A DNA stretch of 64,000 bases. Origin: Vigna angularis (taxonomy: Eukaryota; Streptophyta; Magnoliopsida; Fabales; Fabaceae). Both the position numbers and the translations under genes were made by a program. Positions 53,705 through 64,000 of the stretch are shown piece by piece. The first letter of the stretch is position 1; the number at the start of each line of letters is the position of its first letter. The notes beneath the pieces are model-generated. The model saw nothing but the letters and a program-made list of their open reading frames with translations, was not told the DNA's origin and did not search any database. The stretch is from assembly GCF_016808095.1 (NCBI RefSeq), contig NC_068976.1, positions 20,678,371 to 20,742,370 on the forward strand, in the 5' to 3' direction.

Positions 53705-56700
53705 TTAACTGATACAAGAAAAATTTTGCAAACCTTTTTCTTCCAATGAAGTTAGTTCTGACCTGGATGTAGAAGATGAGTTAAGCAAAACAAAATTTAT
53801 CAGATCCTCAGTTCTGCCTCCTTGGTTCTTCTAATTCTGAGATTGAAAATTGAAAAGATGTTGCATTACTTTTCTTTATTATTTTCTTGTAATACGAATA
53901 TTCATAATAATTCAAAATCACTAGATAGAACCTACTCTAAATTGATTTTCATAGTTAAATCTCCAAAGGAGACAATAAGAATTACGCTTTGATAGATCAA
54001 AGAGTTGTACCTCTTCCTAATTCCATGGATGGTCTCAAGGAGTTCGATTGTTTGTTGCAACCTGGAATTATTTGGTCTCTCTTCATTAACAAGTACCAAG
54101 GTTGAGACGTTCAAAACAGTAACTAGTTCAGCTTCAATTTCACTGAGCTTTTTATCTATCCGTTCCATGAAATCCTCATACGAGGATATTTCTGACAAGT
54201 TTCTGGCTATACTGTCTTCATTTGAAATTCCTACACTAACGGATTCCTGAAGATTCTGAATCTCCTTAACATCCAGTGAATTTTCTTCACTTTCGATAGA
54301 CAGTTGCACATCTTGAATATTGTCGAAGTCCATCGTTTCAGGATCTAAGTTATGTCTTGTCGTACTGAAATCATTTTGAACTTCCTCCTTTGGAGCAACA
54401 ATTCGAACTGGACTTGAAGCATCTTTTGTTATGTCTTCAATGTTCACATTAACATTTCCAATTAGCTGACTTTCTTTCAAAGATATTGCCTGAAACTACC
54501 ACAGGTTTCTTTCATTATCCAGTTAATAAAAAAATCAACATTTTAAGTAAAAGCAACATTCACAAGAGATCAAGAGAAAGAATAAACATTATAAAAGGAC
54601 GCAAACCAAAAAAATAATTTGAAATACATGAGTTATTCAGCAATAACAGTCTGTTGACAGGTAAAGTTATGCTTATCAGTCAGTACTAGAGCATATACAA
54701 TAATATAGATTTAAGAAAAGAAATTGAGACCATCACTAAAGGTAATCACTATTTATTTAGTTTTTAATTTTTCTTGCATAAAGGTTATAAGTAATCTACT
54801 ACATGGTCCAAAAATCCTAATTACCAAATGAGAATATATGAAACCCAGTTACATGATTTATCATCTTATGAGTTTTGTAGCAATGTTATACTTTAATGTA
54901 TTTTGAACTAGTAAATAAATGCAATTGTACAAACTATACAACTCTACACAAACATTACATCGGACTTTCCTGTGGAACTCTCCATTTTCAGACTAAGAAA
55001 AACCACAGAAAAAAATATGCTTTTCAATAATTTCGTGACAGGTAAATTCAAAAGCAGTCTGGTTTTTTTGCAATATTGAAGTCAATGTCACCCCATCCAT
55101 CCACTGTTTTCCTAGAGACTGATAATTTTCACGTGGTGCATACTATATATGAGAAGTTAAGTTAGTGGCAAATAAGGCAGGGGACAGGCACTGAACTGAT
55201 GGAAGGAACTCGCTTTTCATCATCACCTTCGATAAAAGAGAAATTTTTAAAGGGTTCACTGGAGAAATACAAATACCAATATGAACCCAATGATATAAGG
55301 GATTAACACCACTCTCTACTCAAAACCTTAAGACAATGAGTTAATGAGTCTTTCATCTTTATATAGTGTTATACTCTCTTTTCTATTCAATGTGGAACTT
55401 GTACTCATACTTGAATTCCCAACACATACGAGAATGACATACACTGGGACAACTAATGTTCAAAATATAGGATAGAACACCACCTTTGATATATATATAT
55501 ATATATATAACCAACGTGAGAAAAATCTCAATTAAGAATTAAGATTTATATAATTCACACTATAAAAACAAATTTGTTACAGTTTTCCAGTAATGACATC
55601 TTTCAAAATAGAATTCTAAATAAGAAACATGTACCTTAACAGTTAAAATAACCGGTTAAGTCTTGTGGAAAACTAGCCTAAAAATACGAGTCATGCATTA
55701 CTTATAATGCAAATTATTCTTTTCTAATTTCTTTTTTAGTTTTCTTTTATTATAGTAGCATATAGCCTATAATAGGTGTCGACTCATTTCTTTACTCATA
55801 CTCAAGCCATGTTCGATAAGTGTCATGTCCAAAAAGTGCACGATCAGGCGACAGCGTATTCTACATAGATAGCGGTGCATCCTAGGTCCACAGTCCCTTC
55901 TGCAGATGCTCATGCCTGTACTTGCAAGCAATAAACAACTTTTGCGAAAACACTTGAAATAAATCCCTCCTTCAAACATACTGGCCATGCATTACATTAC
56001 GAATCTAACACTCTGATGATATGAACAATTCATAACTTACATAACAAAGGTGTTCTCCCTCAAATGTATTGATATTTATGATCATGATGCCATCATTTCA
56101 AAATGAAAATAGAAACTAAGACTGCAGGACAAATGAACTGACTTTACCTCACTTAACTTTGCGGAAAGCTCATCAAGCAATTCAATGCGTCTTTTAGACT
56201 TGTCCAAAGCCTGCAACACCTTCTTCCTCTGAAAAAGCATTTCCCTTGCATAATTTTCCTCCCCCTTTTGAATGCTCATAACTGCCTGTTTTTGAAGCTT
56301 CTCTGCAGCTTCTGACAACCGCAGAAGCCTCAATCTAGCATTAGTTGCTGTTAACCACAACATATAAGTTTTGTATTAGAAAAATACTAATCACTCATTC
56401 AATTTCCCTTTCATACAATTTCCTCTTCTTCTTTTTTGTTTCTCTTCCTTTTTCACCACATCCCTATCTGTTACTTTTTCTTCCTATTTCTCTCTTTTTT
56501 CCATCCCAAATACACTCCATTTTGGGGTGCGCTTTCATAATCACTCATTAAATTAGAATAATCGTCCTCAAACTATTGGCCCGTCGCATAAACAGTTCCT
56601 AAAGTAATAAAATTGTTTAAGCAGACTCTGAAGTATTGAATATCCATCATTTCATTGCCTAAGTTGATGTATTTCAGTACAGTTCAGAAACCAATTTGGA

Positions 56701-57168
56701 GAAAAAATTTCGATATTTAAGGACTACACAACATTATTTTGATAACCTCTTGAGCTACCCAAACAATTTTTCTTACAAGAGTAGTACTTCAAGGTCCAAT
56801 TGATGCACGAACCCAGTGGACAGCTTTTTCAGTTAGATTTCCTTAGGTCAGAATTGTAATGAAAAAGTGAAAAACTAAAACTTTAATCATACTCAGGGGC
56901 CTGACTGTAAAGGGTGTTTTTCAGAAAACATAAATCAGAATGAAAGTGGCAATAGCATGAAGAAAAACAATTTGAAATTGGTAGGGTTACCCTTGGCTCT
57001 GGTGGTGTCAGCCTCAGCATGAAGATGATCAATTTGAGAACGCAGTTGCTCTGTGTTGATGACAGCTGTAGAAGCAGAAGAAGAAGATGATGAAGATGCG
57101 CAGCACGTGGGCCTCCATGAAGGAACAGTCATGGCCATAGTTGTCACTCTAACACAGTACATTATCAT
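53705..57168 (-). CDS. Coiled-coil protein of unknown function
   Basis: Four exons: 57168-56991, 56347-56148, 54489-54011, 53813-53705; joined in phase they give 321 residues. I do not recognise the family. The N-terminus (CCASSSSSSSAS) is Cys/Ser-rich and could be a plastid transit sequence. Residues about 45-127 are strongly helical and charged (LRSQIDHLHAEAD, then RLRLLRLSEAAEKLQKQA, MLFQRKKVLQALDKSKRRI), predicting a coiled coil. An acidic, probably disordered middle is followed by a second helix (DFMERIDKKLSEIEAEL...). In-frame ATGs also exist at 57162 and 57138. Exon 4 (starting TEDLINFVLL) is the weakest: its acceptor has a poor pyrimidine tract; without splicing, exon 3 would stop at 53932. 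Exons 1-3 are well supported by open phase-consistent frames. Confidence 0.7.
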
Positions 57169-57714
57169 CCCTTTCTCTCTTCCAATCTGCAACCTTACGC
57201 TTACAAACAATTTCTCATAACCAATTAGACAATTCGTAAGGACAATGCCAAATTCAATATTTAGCCACTAATTGTTTCTAATGACTGATTAGCGAAATCT
57301 ATTTTGATAAGAAATTATGTAGAAAGCAAAATAAACAGGAATAAACTCTGAGATCCAAAAATAATGTGCATCTTCACTTCTTATTCAAAATCCAAAAAAG
57401 GAGAAGACATTTTCTAATTCAAACATAAATATAATAAAATATTAATGTATCTAGTCAATGAAAAAAAATATAATCAGTTATTTTTAATGTAAATGATTTT
57501 TTATATAACTATAATTATATTTGTTATCATGAAAATATAAAAATAAAAATAATTAAAATAATAGATAAAATAAAATTTATTAATTTTATAATTTCATCTA
57601 TTAAAATAATTATTCATCATTTATATTTATAAAAACATTCACAATTTTTTTTCTTTTTTATATTTTTCACCTATTCGTCTTTAATTCAATCAAATTCACT
57701 TTTACCTCATTCAC

Positions 57715-57813
57715 TTATTTTCATTCTCCGAAATCCATTTACAATATTTATTTTCATCTTTCCAAATCCATTTACAATATTTATTTTCATTCTCCCAACT
57801 CCATTTACACTAT
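57715..57813. repeat. Three tandem 33-bp units
   Basis: The shared core CCATTTACA recurs at about 57735, 57768 and 57801, a 33-base period; each unit also contains TTATTTTCAT. Confidence 0.8.
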
Positions 57814-58229
57814 ACTTAAAAGCACATATTAAGAGTGGTGCCTAATAAACCTCTGAATTTATTTTATTAATTATTAATATTGTTTCTTCTTGTCAGGATA
57901 AATAAAGAATGTTAAGCAATTCAATATATGTAAAGGTTTTTATTATAAAATAAAAGTTCATAAAGTGCAAAATAATCTTGATAAAACATCTCAAATTTTA
58001 AACAAATTTGGTATTAATTTTTATCCTTTTTTTTCTTATTTTTATTATTATTTTATTGAAAAATAACTATTTATTTAAATTAGACAAAAAGCAACGATTA
58101 TATTTAACTAAAATCTAAAATGTAAATCTTTATACAAATGACAAAATCTAAGTTAGCGACTTCAATACTCTTGATAAAATAATCAGTATGAAAATATGAT
58201 TGAATTTACTAAAAAATACCAAATATATT

Positions 58230-58409
58230 TATAAAGTGTATGGTCATATGAAATTTGTTATAAAATAAAAAATAATAAAAAGTTACCATGTATATAAATA
58301 TATATAATAAATCAACATTATAAAGTTTATGAGTCATATGAAATATGTTATAAACTAAAAAATAATATAAAGTTACCATATATATAAATATGTATAATAA
58401 ATAAATCAT
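58230..58409. repeat. Two tandem 90-bp units
   Basis: Copies 58230-58319 and 58320-58409 both contain GTCATATGAAAT, GTTATAAA and AAGTTACCAT at a constant 90-base offset, with scattered differences. Confidence 0.8.
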
Positions 58410-59510
58410 AATAATATTAATATATTATTTAATCAAATTAACCATATATTTAGTTATTATGTGATATAAAATGATATTTTTAACAGTAATAAAGCTATCT
58501 ATATTTAACTATATATTTTGTAAATATAGAATAATTATAATAATAAAACAAATATATTTAACACTTTTTAGTTTTAGTATGTCAATTTAATTTTTGGTGC
58601 ATAATAACATTTGATCCTTACTTTTAAAAAGAAAATTTAAAAGAGATGAAAAAGAAAATATTTCTTTTAAAAAATATGTATGTTTTTTTATTTTGATTTA
58701 ATAGAGAGTAATAAAGTTAAATATATTTTTAGTATTTAAAACTAAATTTTAAAGCTAAATTAACATAATAATTTTAATTTAAAATTTTTAATTTGTTTAC
58801 GTATTATGATGTTTTAAATTAGTATTTAAAATAAAAATATCAAATAGAATAAATAATTTAAATGTAATCTAAAATATAATTTAATAAAATAAAAAAATTT
58901 CATGTAATTAGATTAAAGGAAAATTTTATTTATTTATTTTCAAAATTTAAAAATAAAAATATATTAACTTTTAACCTAAAGACAAATTTTAATTGTATGT
59001 ATAAATATAAAAACTAAAAATGTATTTAAAATCTAATATTTATATTAAGTTTTAGGTCATAGTCATGTTTAGGCTAATGAGGTAATAATAAAAATGTCTA
59101 ATACCCTTTTGTTGAGAAAGAAATATTGGAAGCAAAAGAACACAAAAGATTTCAAATCTAGATACAGGGAAGAGAATCATATCCTATAAAGATTTGTTGC
59201 TTTTAGCAGGAATTGAAGGAAAACATTGAAGATGATACATACAATGATATAAGTTAACATTGTACCACTGAATGAATTTGAGCAAGTCCAATCCAACCAA
59301 AAGCACTCAATTATGTCAACAATTTCATGCTCTCTGTCAAACAAACAACCCTAATCATCAACCCAGCAAATCCTGCTTCCCATCCAATTTCTTGTCAACA
59401 AAACTAATATATTTTATCAATTATTTAAATAATTCATAAATAACCAAACACCATATCATTATACAGCTAGAAAATACTTTCATTTTATTTAAACTCTTCG
59501 TCTTTTTAAC

Positions 59511-59512
<2 letters not shown>

Positions 59513-59543
<31 letters not shown>
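59513..59543. repeat. TA microsatellite
   Basis: Pure (TA)n tract. Confidence 0.9.
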
Positions 59544-59547
<4 letters not shown>

Positions 59548-59968
59548 GAAGGTAAAATATTTGATTTCATCCAATTCCACTTGACCTATTATAAATTGAT
59601 CATTTAGTAAATTAATTCAATAAATTAAAAACTTTAAATCTTATCCAATTCATTATAAGTTGATGAAAAACGGTAAACTAACTTACTTAATGTAAGTTTT
59701 TCAAATTTAAATAAATTTAATTTAAAATAATATTAAATTTCAAAGACTATATATATATAATACAATTCAAATATTATCTAAAATCATTTTAAACTTTAAA
59801 TATAAACACAAAAACTAAAATTAAGGATTAATAAACCAACCTGAATTATCACATGTTAACATGAAAAATTAAGTTATTAGGGAATCGATTCAAAATTTAA
59901 TTATATCAAAATTTCAATTTTTTTAGTTTAACTCAACATGATAAACCAAGTTGACTCTCATATTATAA

Positions 59969-59970
<2 letters not shown>

Positions 59971-60048
<78 letters not shown>
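59971..60048. repeat. Long TA microsatellite
   Basis: About 78 bases of uninterrupted AT dinucleotides. Confidence 0.95.
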
Positions 60049-60050
<2 letters not shown>

Positions 60051-62728
60051 TAAAATTAAAGTAGTGTTTTTCAAATGATATTAATTAACTAAAGTAGTTA
60101 AACTAAGAATTGCAGCATGTAATAAATGCAATAATCACGCAAGTCAAGTCAAGGGAATGACCATGATTCTTAACTTTAGTTTTCAACAATTTTTTTTCTT
60201 TAAATCTGATGAACACGTACGCTTTATATTTAACTAAAAGTATTTGAATTTGTTTTTAAATTTTATATATTTAAGATTTGTGAGGACAAGTAAAATAATT
60301 TTTAATATATAAATAAATAGAAATCTCGCTTTATAATCAACTTTAAGAATTAAATTTAAAATTTATTTTTTTATATAAATGATATAAGAACTATTTAAAG
60401 TTTAAATAAAAATTGTTATTTCTATTTACTATTTGATCGTTACTTGAATAAACATGAAAGGGTGAATGTAATAAAAAATTCAAAGATAAAATTAGTTTAT
60501 AATTTATAAATAAATATAAATTTTATCTTAAAGTTTCATCGTATCACTTTTTTTAGAGATAAATTAAATTTAGAATTGAGCTCTTGATATAACGTTTATT
60601 AATTATAATTTTTTATAAAAATGAATTATTTATATAATAATAATGAGAATATGGAAGAAAATAATGAACAGAAGGTGGGTTTAGTGGTATGATGGTTGAA
60701 TGGGCGGTGGTGATTGTCGAGTTTGCACCAACCCACCGATCAAAAAGTCTTTGTTTTACCAACCTTTTTTCTCAATGCCAAATATCACTTCTCACATTCA
60801 TTACCCATTCTCTCTCTTAAGGGATCAAACCACCTCTTTGTCTCTCCCCATTCCTACAAAACCCTACCTTTTCAACCCTAATTTTAAGTTTACTTCAATG
60901 CTACAATTAAATACCAATTTCAATTACAAAATCTATCAAACTCGAATTTAAAAGCTATTTTCTCTATATTTTTGTTTTTTAACTACATCAAAATCACTTT
61001 TAATCAAACATTTATTATTTAAATATGTTTTTTTTTTCATTAACATTATTACAAAAGAAACTCTATTTAAGAAAACAAAGTTTAACTAATTCGTAGATAC
61101 TACATGTTTCATGAAATCACATTAGCTAGGGTTTGATACATACGATTTTGACCATCTAATTTGCGTGATTTTGATTTGATGTGAATGTGATAGTGTAAGC
61201 ACATGAGCATATGATAAGGCATCAAAAGGGAATGTGACGTCAAAACCCACTCACCATCATCAACCCATACATAGATGCCCATAGACATAGGCGTGATCAG
61301 GAACAGCACTAGTTTTTTTTTTTCAATTTTTGCATTATTTAATTTTCATTTTTTATTTAATAATATCCAATTTTCATTTTTATTATGCATTTTTCTATTG
61401 AAATACGCAGAGGAAGATGAAGAAGAATCATAAATAGGAGAGAACGAATATCTCGTACGTGCCACTCTGCGGTCAAACGCCGGTGCCCAAACCGCGACAC
61501 GTGTAAGATAAACCTAAAAAATTACACAAGCAAAATGCTTGTAGTCGGAATTTTTGACTAATCACACTCCCTTCTTAACAACGTATAACGACCATTCTCA
61601 AAAAAATAAATATATTTAACAAACACATTAATCACAATTTTGTTTATACATTAATCTCTTTAATAATACAATACCACGAAACAAAATATCTATGATATAA
61701 TTAATTATGGGGTTATTTTGCACAACAGCATGATCCCTCATATAATCGATCACATACGATCCTACCAAACCACATACGTGGAGCTCAAAGGAACACACAA
61801 AGTAAATTTGAGGTCAATGTTTGAAATTATTTTTTCTTCTCAAAAACATTACAAAAGCAAGCCAAAACCTTGTTAGCATTATTCTTGTATTGTTCTTAAC
61901 ATCTAATATCTTGTATTATATAAAAAGAGAAACCTCTCAGCATGCAAGCATTATTCAACTTGTTATTTTCATTGTCCTTGATTAGATTCAAAACGATTAA
62001 ATAAAAGGGAGTGCTTTAAATTAAATGAGAAGTCACCATCAACTATGTATAAACATATAAACATATATAGGTAATAAATCTTTCAACCAACTGACTAATA
62101 ATTATCGAATCAATTGGCTTTTAAAGATTAAAATATTGCCTCATGCTGATTTTTTTATTTTATTTTTGTATTTCTTTTAAAATATGTCAAATTGCTGGAT
62201 GTATTAACAGGAAAAAAAATAGAGGGACTTGGTATATTTAAGATTTGAAATGGAAACTAAAGGTGATGAGACGACAACTTTATCGTTCTCTTCGTAAGAC
62301 AAAAAAATGTATAAAAGATAATTGATGTAAAATATGAATAGATGTTGAGTGAGAATATACGATGTACTACTATTGGATCAAGAAATCACGCCACATGCAG
62401 AAGCAGGTATAAGAATTAATTATAATATATTTTTTGTATTGAAAAAGAAAAAATTGATTATTTGGTTTAGAAAAAAATGAACCACACACTGACTTTAGAA
62501 AGATTAAGATAGAGAAACACTCCCCAATTAGCTCCAAACACTAAAGTGAGGGTGCAAAAGTAGAAGGAATAAAAGCAAAGAAGAAAAACAAAGTTCTAAG
62601 CCAAAAGCTCCCTTTCCCATAACAAGCAACCACATGGAATTTAAGTCTTAGCTCAAATATCATTCTCAAAGCTACCTTTATTTTTCTTCTTCTTGGCCCT
62701 CTTCTTCTTCTCCATTCTTCTCTCTTCC

Positions 62729-63814
62729 ATGGCGAATGAGAAGGATCGTTTTTATGACCCTTTTCATTACAACCACCACGAACACCAACTCAACCACTCT
62801 TCAAACTTTCCATTCTTTAGGGATAACAACTCTACACCAATTGCCTCACAAAACTTTCAAGGGTTTGATCATCATCATCATAATCCTTCTCATCAACGCA
62901 CCACTTTCACTGACTGCTTACATGGTTCCATGGATTACAACACCCTCTCCAGAGCCTTTGACATGTCTTGCTCATCTTCTGAAGTGCTCTCTTCCATTGA
63001 TGAAAACCCCAAGAAGCCTAGTGCAGGAGACTCCGCAGGGATCAGTGGAAACCAGTCAACACCCAATTCATCGGTTTCCTCGTCTTCCAATGAAGCTGAA
63101 GCACTCATAGAAGAAGACTCCACCAAAAGCCAGAAGAAAGATAAACAGCCAAAAGGGTGCGAAGATGAAGAAGAAAAGCCTAAGAAAGAGTAGGTTTGAT
63201 TAGTTTTTTCTTCTTTTGCCCCTATTCCTTTTTTATTTCCGATAGATCAATGAAGGGGAGAAGGTTTTTTTGTCCCGTACAATTTATCTTTTTCTTCCTT
63301 TCAACACACGAATAGGATCTGATTAATTAATATCTCTTATTTTCTAGAGGTACATACAATTTTGAATTTCCTCTCTGAATTACTATTTACTAATGCAATT
63401 ATATTATCACTCGGCGTCTTTTCAGTTGTTCATGACTTTTTGTGTTTCTTATGAAATGAATTTGGTCAATCAATCTTGTCTGTTATACTATATATATACA
63501 GTGCCGTACGTGAATGCTATATATTATCATTGTGTGTGACTAAAATGGAGAAATAGTGTGGAACAATCATGGGAACTTAACCCTAAAATAATTGCTATCG
63601 GTTTGGTGAGTTACTTGAGGCACATAGATATATATGTTGCGGTGAATTTGACTGATATTTTGGAGCGTTTCAGGAACAAGCCTAAAAAGAAAGAGAAAAA
63701 GCCAAGAGAGCCTCGTTTTGCCTTCTTGACTAAAAGTGAGATAGACAACCTTGAAGATGGATACAGATGGAGAAAATATGGACAGAAAGCAGTCAAGAAC
63801 AGTCCCTACCCAAG
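62729..63814 (+). CDS. Group IIc WRKY transcription factor, WRKY28/8/71-like (3' partial)
   Basis: Exon 1 is 62729-63189 and exon 2 is 63674-63814, joined GA|G across a GT..AG intron; 200 full codons are visible, and the rest lies beyond 64000. The start is the ATG in CCATGGCG. The N-terminus is His/Asn/Ser-rich with [11 protein letters not shown], then an acidic-basic linker, then [37 protein letters not shown], where WRKYGQK is 186-192. The exon 2 donor falls right after PYPR, the conserved intron of group IIc genes. The zinc-finger Cys and His are in the missing exon. The WRKY domain binds W-boxes (TTGACY) in the nucleus. Similarity to WRKY28, 8 and 71 is clear, but I cannot pick one. Confidence 0.92.
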
Positions 63815-64000
63815 GTTCATTATTTTCCAATTTTGAAATTTCTTATCTACCTACGTGGGGCATTATTATCGTTTCAAACCAAAAATGATGAAGCCTTGTT
63901 TTTTCTATAGCCGAAAAAAATGATTAAGAGTTGTTGAATTTCTGCACCAAAATCATCATATGTGTATTGAAACACAAAGTGTTTCGTTTCCTTGTTATTG
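63815..64000 (+). other. WRKY intron 2, cut by the window end
   Basis: Starts with the GT donor at 63815; no acceptor or zinc-finger exon appears before the end. Confidence 0.8.

Larger units (their letters stand above)
57211..62600. other. AT-rich intergenic DNA
   Basis: About 5.4 kb with no supported gene. It holds several tandem repeats and TA tracts listed separately. 61440-61560 is less AT-rich and carries a W-box core TTGACT near 61552, a possible element for the WRKY gene. Confidence 0.5.

Noticed and set aside
60700..60951. 83-codon ATG frame on the plus strand
   Set aside because: No recognised domain, AT-rich surroundings and no splice or promoter support.

Overview
This is a plant nuclear window from a eudicot. 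It has intron-rich genes with GT..AG splicing, long AT-rich intergenic DNA, TA microsatellites and decayed retrotransposons. Several proteins look legume-like (Phaseoleae such as Phaseolus or Vigna would fit), but that genus-level guess is inference. I support nine protein-coding genes, eight of them complete: an atypical HLH factor of the PAR1 type (1.5-1.9 kb, minus), a TDY-class MAP kinase of the MPK20 type (6.1-11.2 kb, minus, 10 coding exons), the small catalytic subunit of DNA primase (15.6-20.1 kb, minus, 16 coding exons), a plant glycerol-3-phosphate acyltransferase (34.4-36.4 kb, plus), an X8/CBM43 plasmodesmal-type protein (40.3-43.2 kb, minus), a PLS-class PPR protein (46.5-48.1 kb, plus), an AT-hook PPC protein of the AHL16/TEK type (48.9-49.7 kb, minus), a coiled-coil protein of unknown function (53.7-57.2 kb, minus) and the first two exons of a group IIc WRKY factor (62.7 kb onward, plus), which is cut by the window end.

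Gene islands alternate with repeats. Between 20.3 and 31.3 kb lies a nested repeat island. Three diverged head-to-tail copies of a unit with alternating purine-pyrimidine tails are split by a 2,363-bp solo LTR with a perfect 5-bp target duplication (ATGTA). Next come a truncated, stop-ridden Ty3/gypsy chromovirus-like gag-protease-RT fragment, a CACTA-like subterminal piece, and a second LTR-like block rich in ACCGAACGGT-type motifs with a 35-bp triple tandem repeat. AT-rich DNA with long TA tracts fills 31-34, 36-39, 44-46 and 57-62 kb. A probable tRNA-derived SINE lies between the convergent PPR and AHL genes.

The genes do not form a pathway. From memory of Arabidopsis loci, PAR1 (At2g42870), MPK20 (At2g42880), the At2g42920 PPR gene, an X8 gene next to it and AHL16 (At2g42940) are neighbours there, so much of this window looks like one conserved ancestral block with primase, GPAT and repeats interleaved. 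The best regulatory reading is the primase promoter: two E2F-type sites and two Site II (TGGGCC) elements within about 155 bp of the start codon, as expected for an S-phase gene. Just beyond them sits a stray 38-bp copy of the gene's own exon 5. I found no evidence of a wholly new multi-gene system. The most unusual items are that duplication, the solo LTR inside a tandem repeat, the GPAT with a broken phosphatase motif, and the unknown coiled-coil gene.
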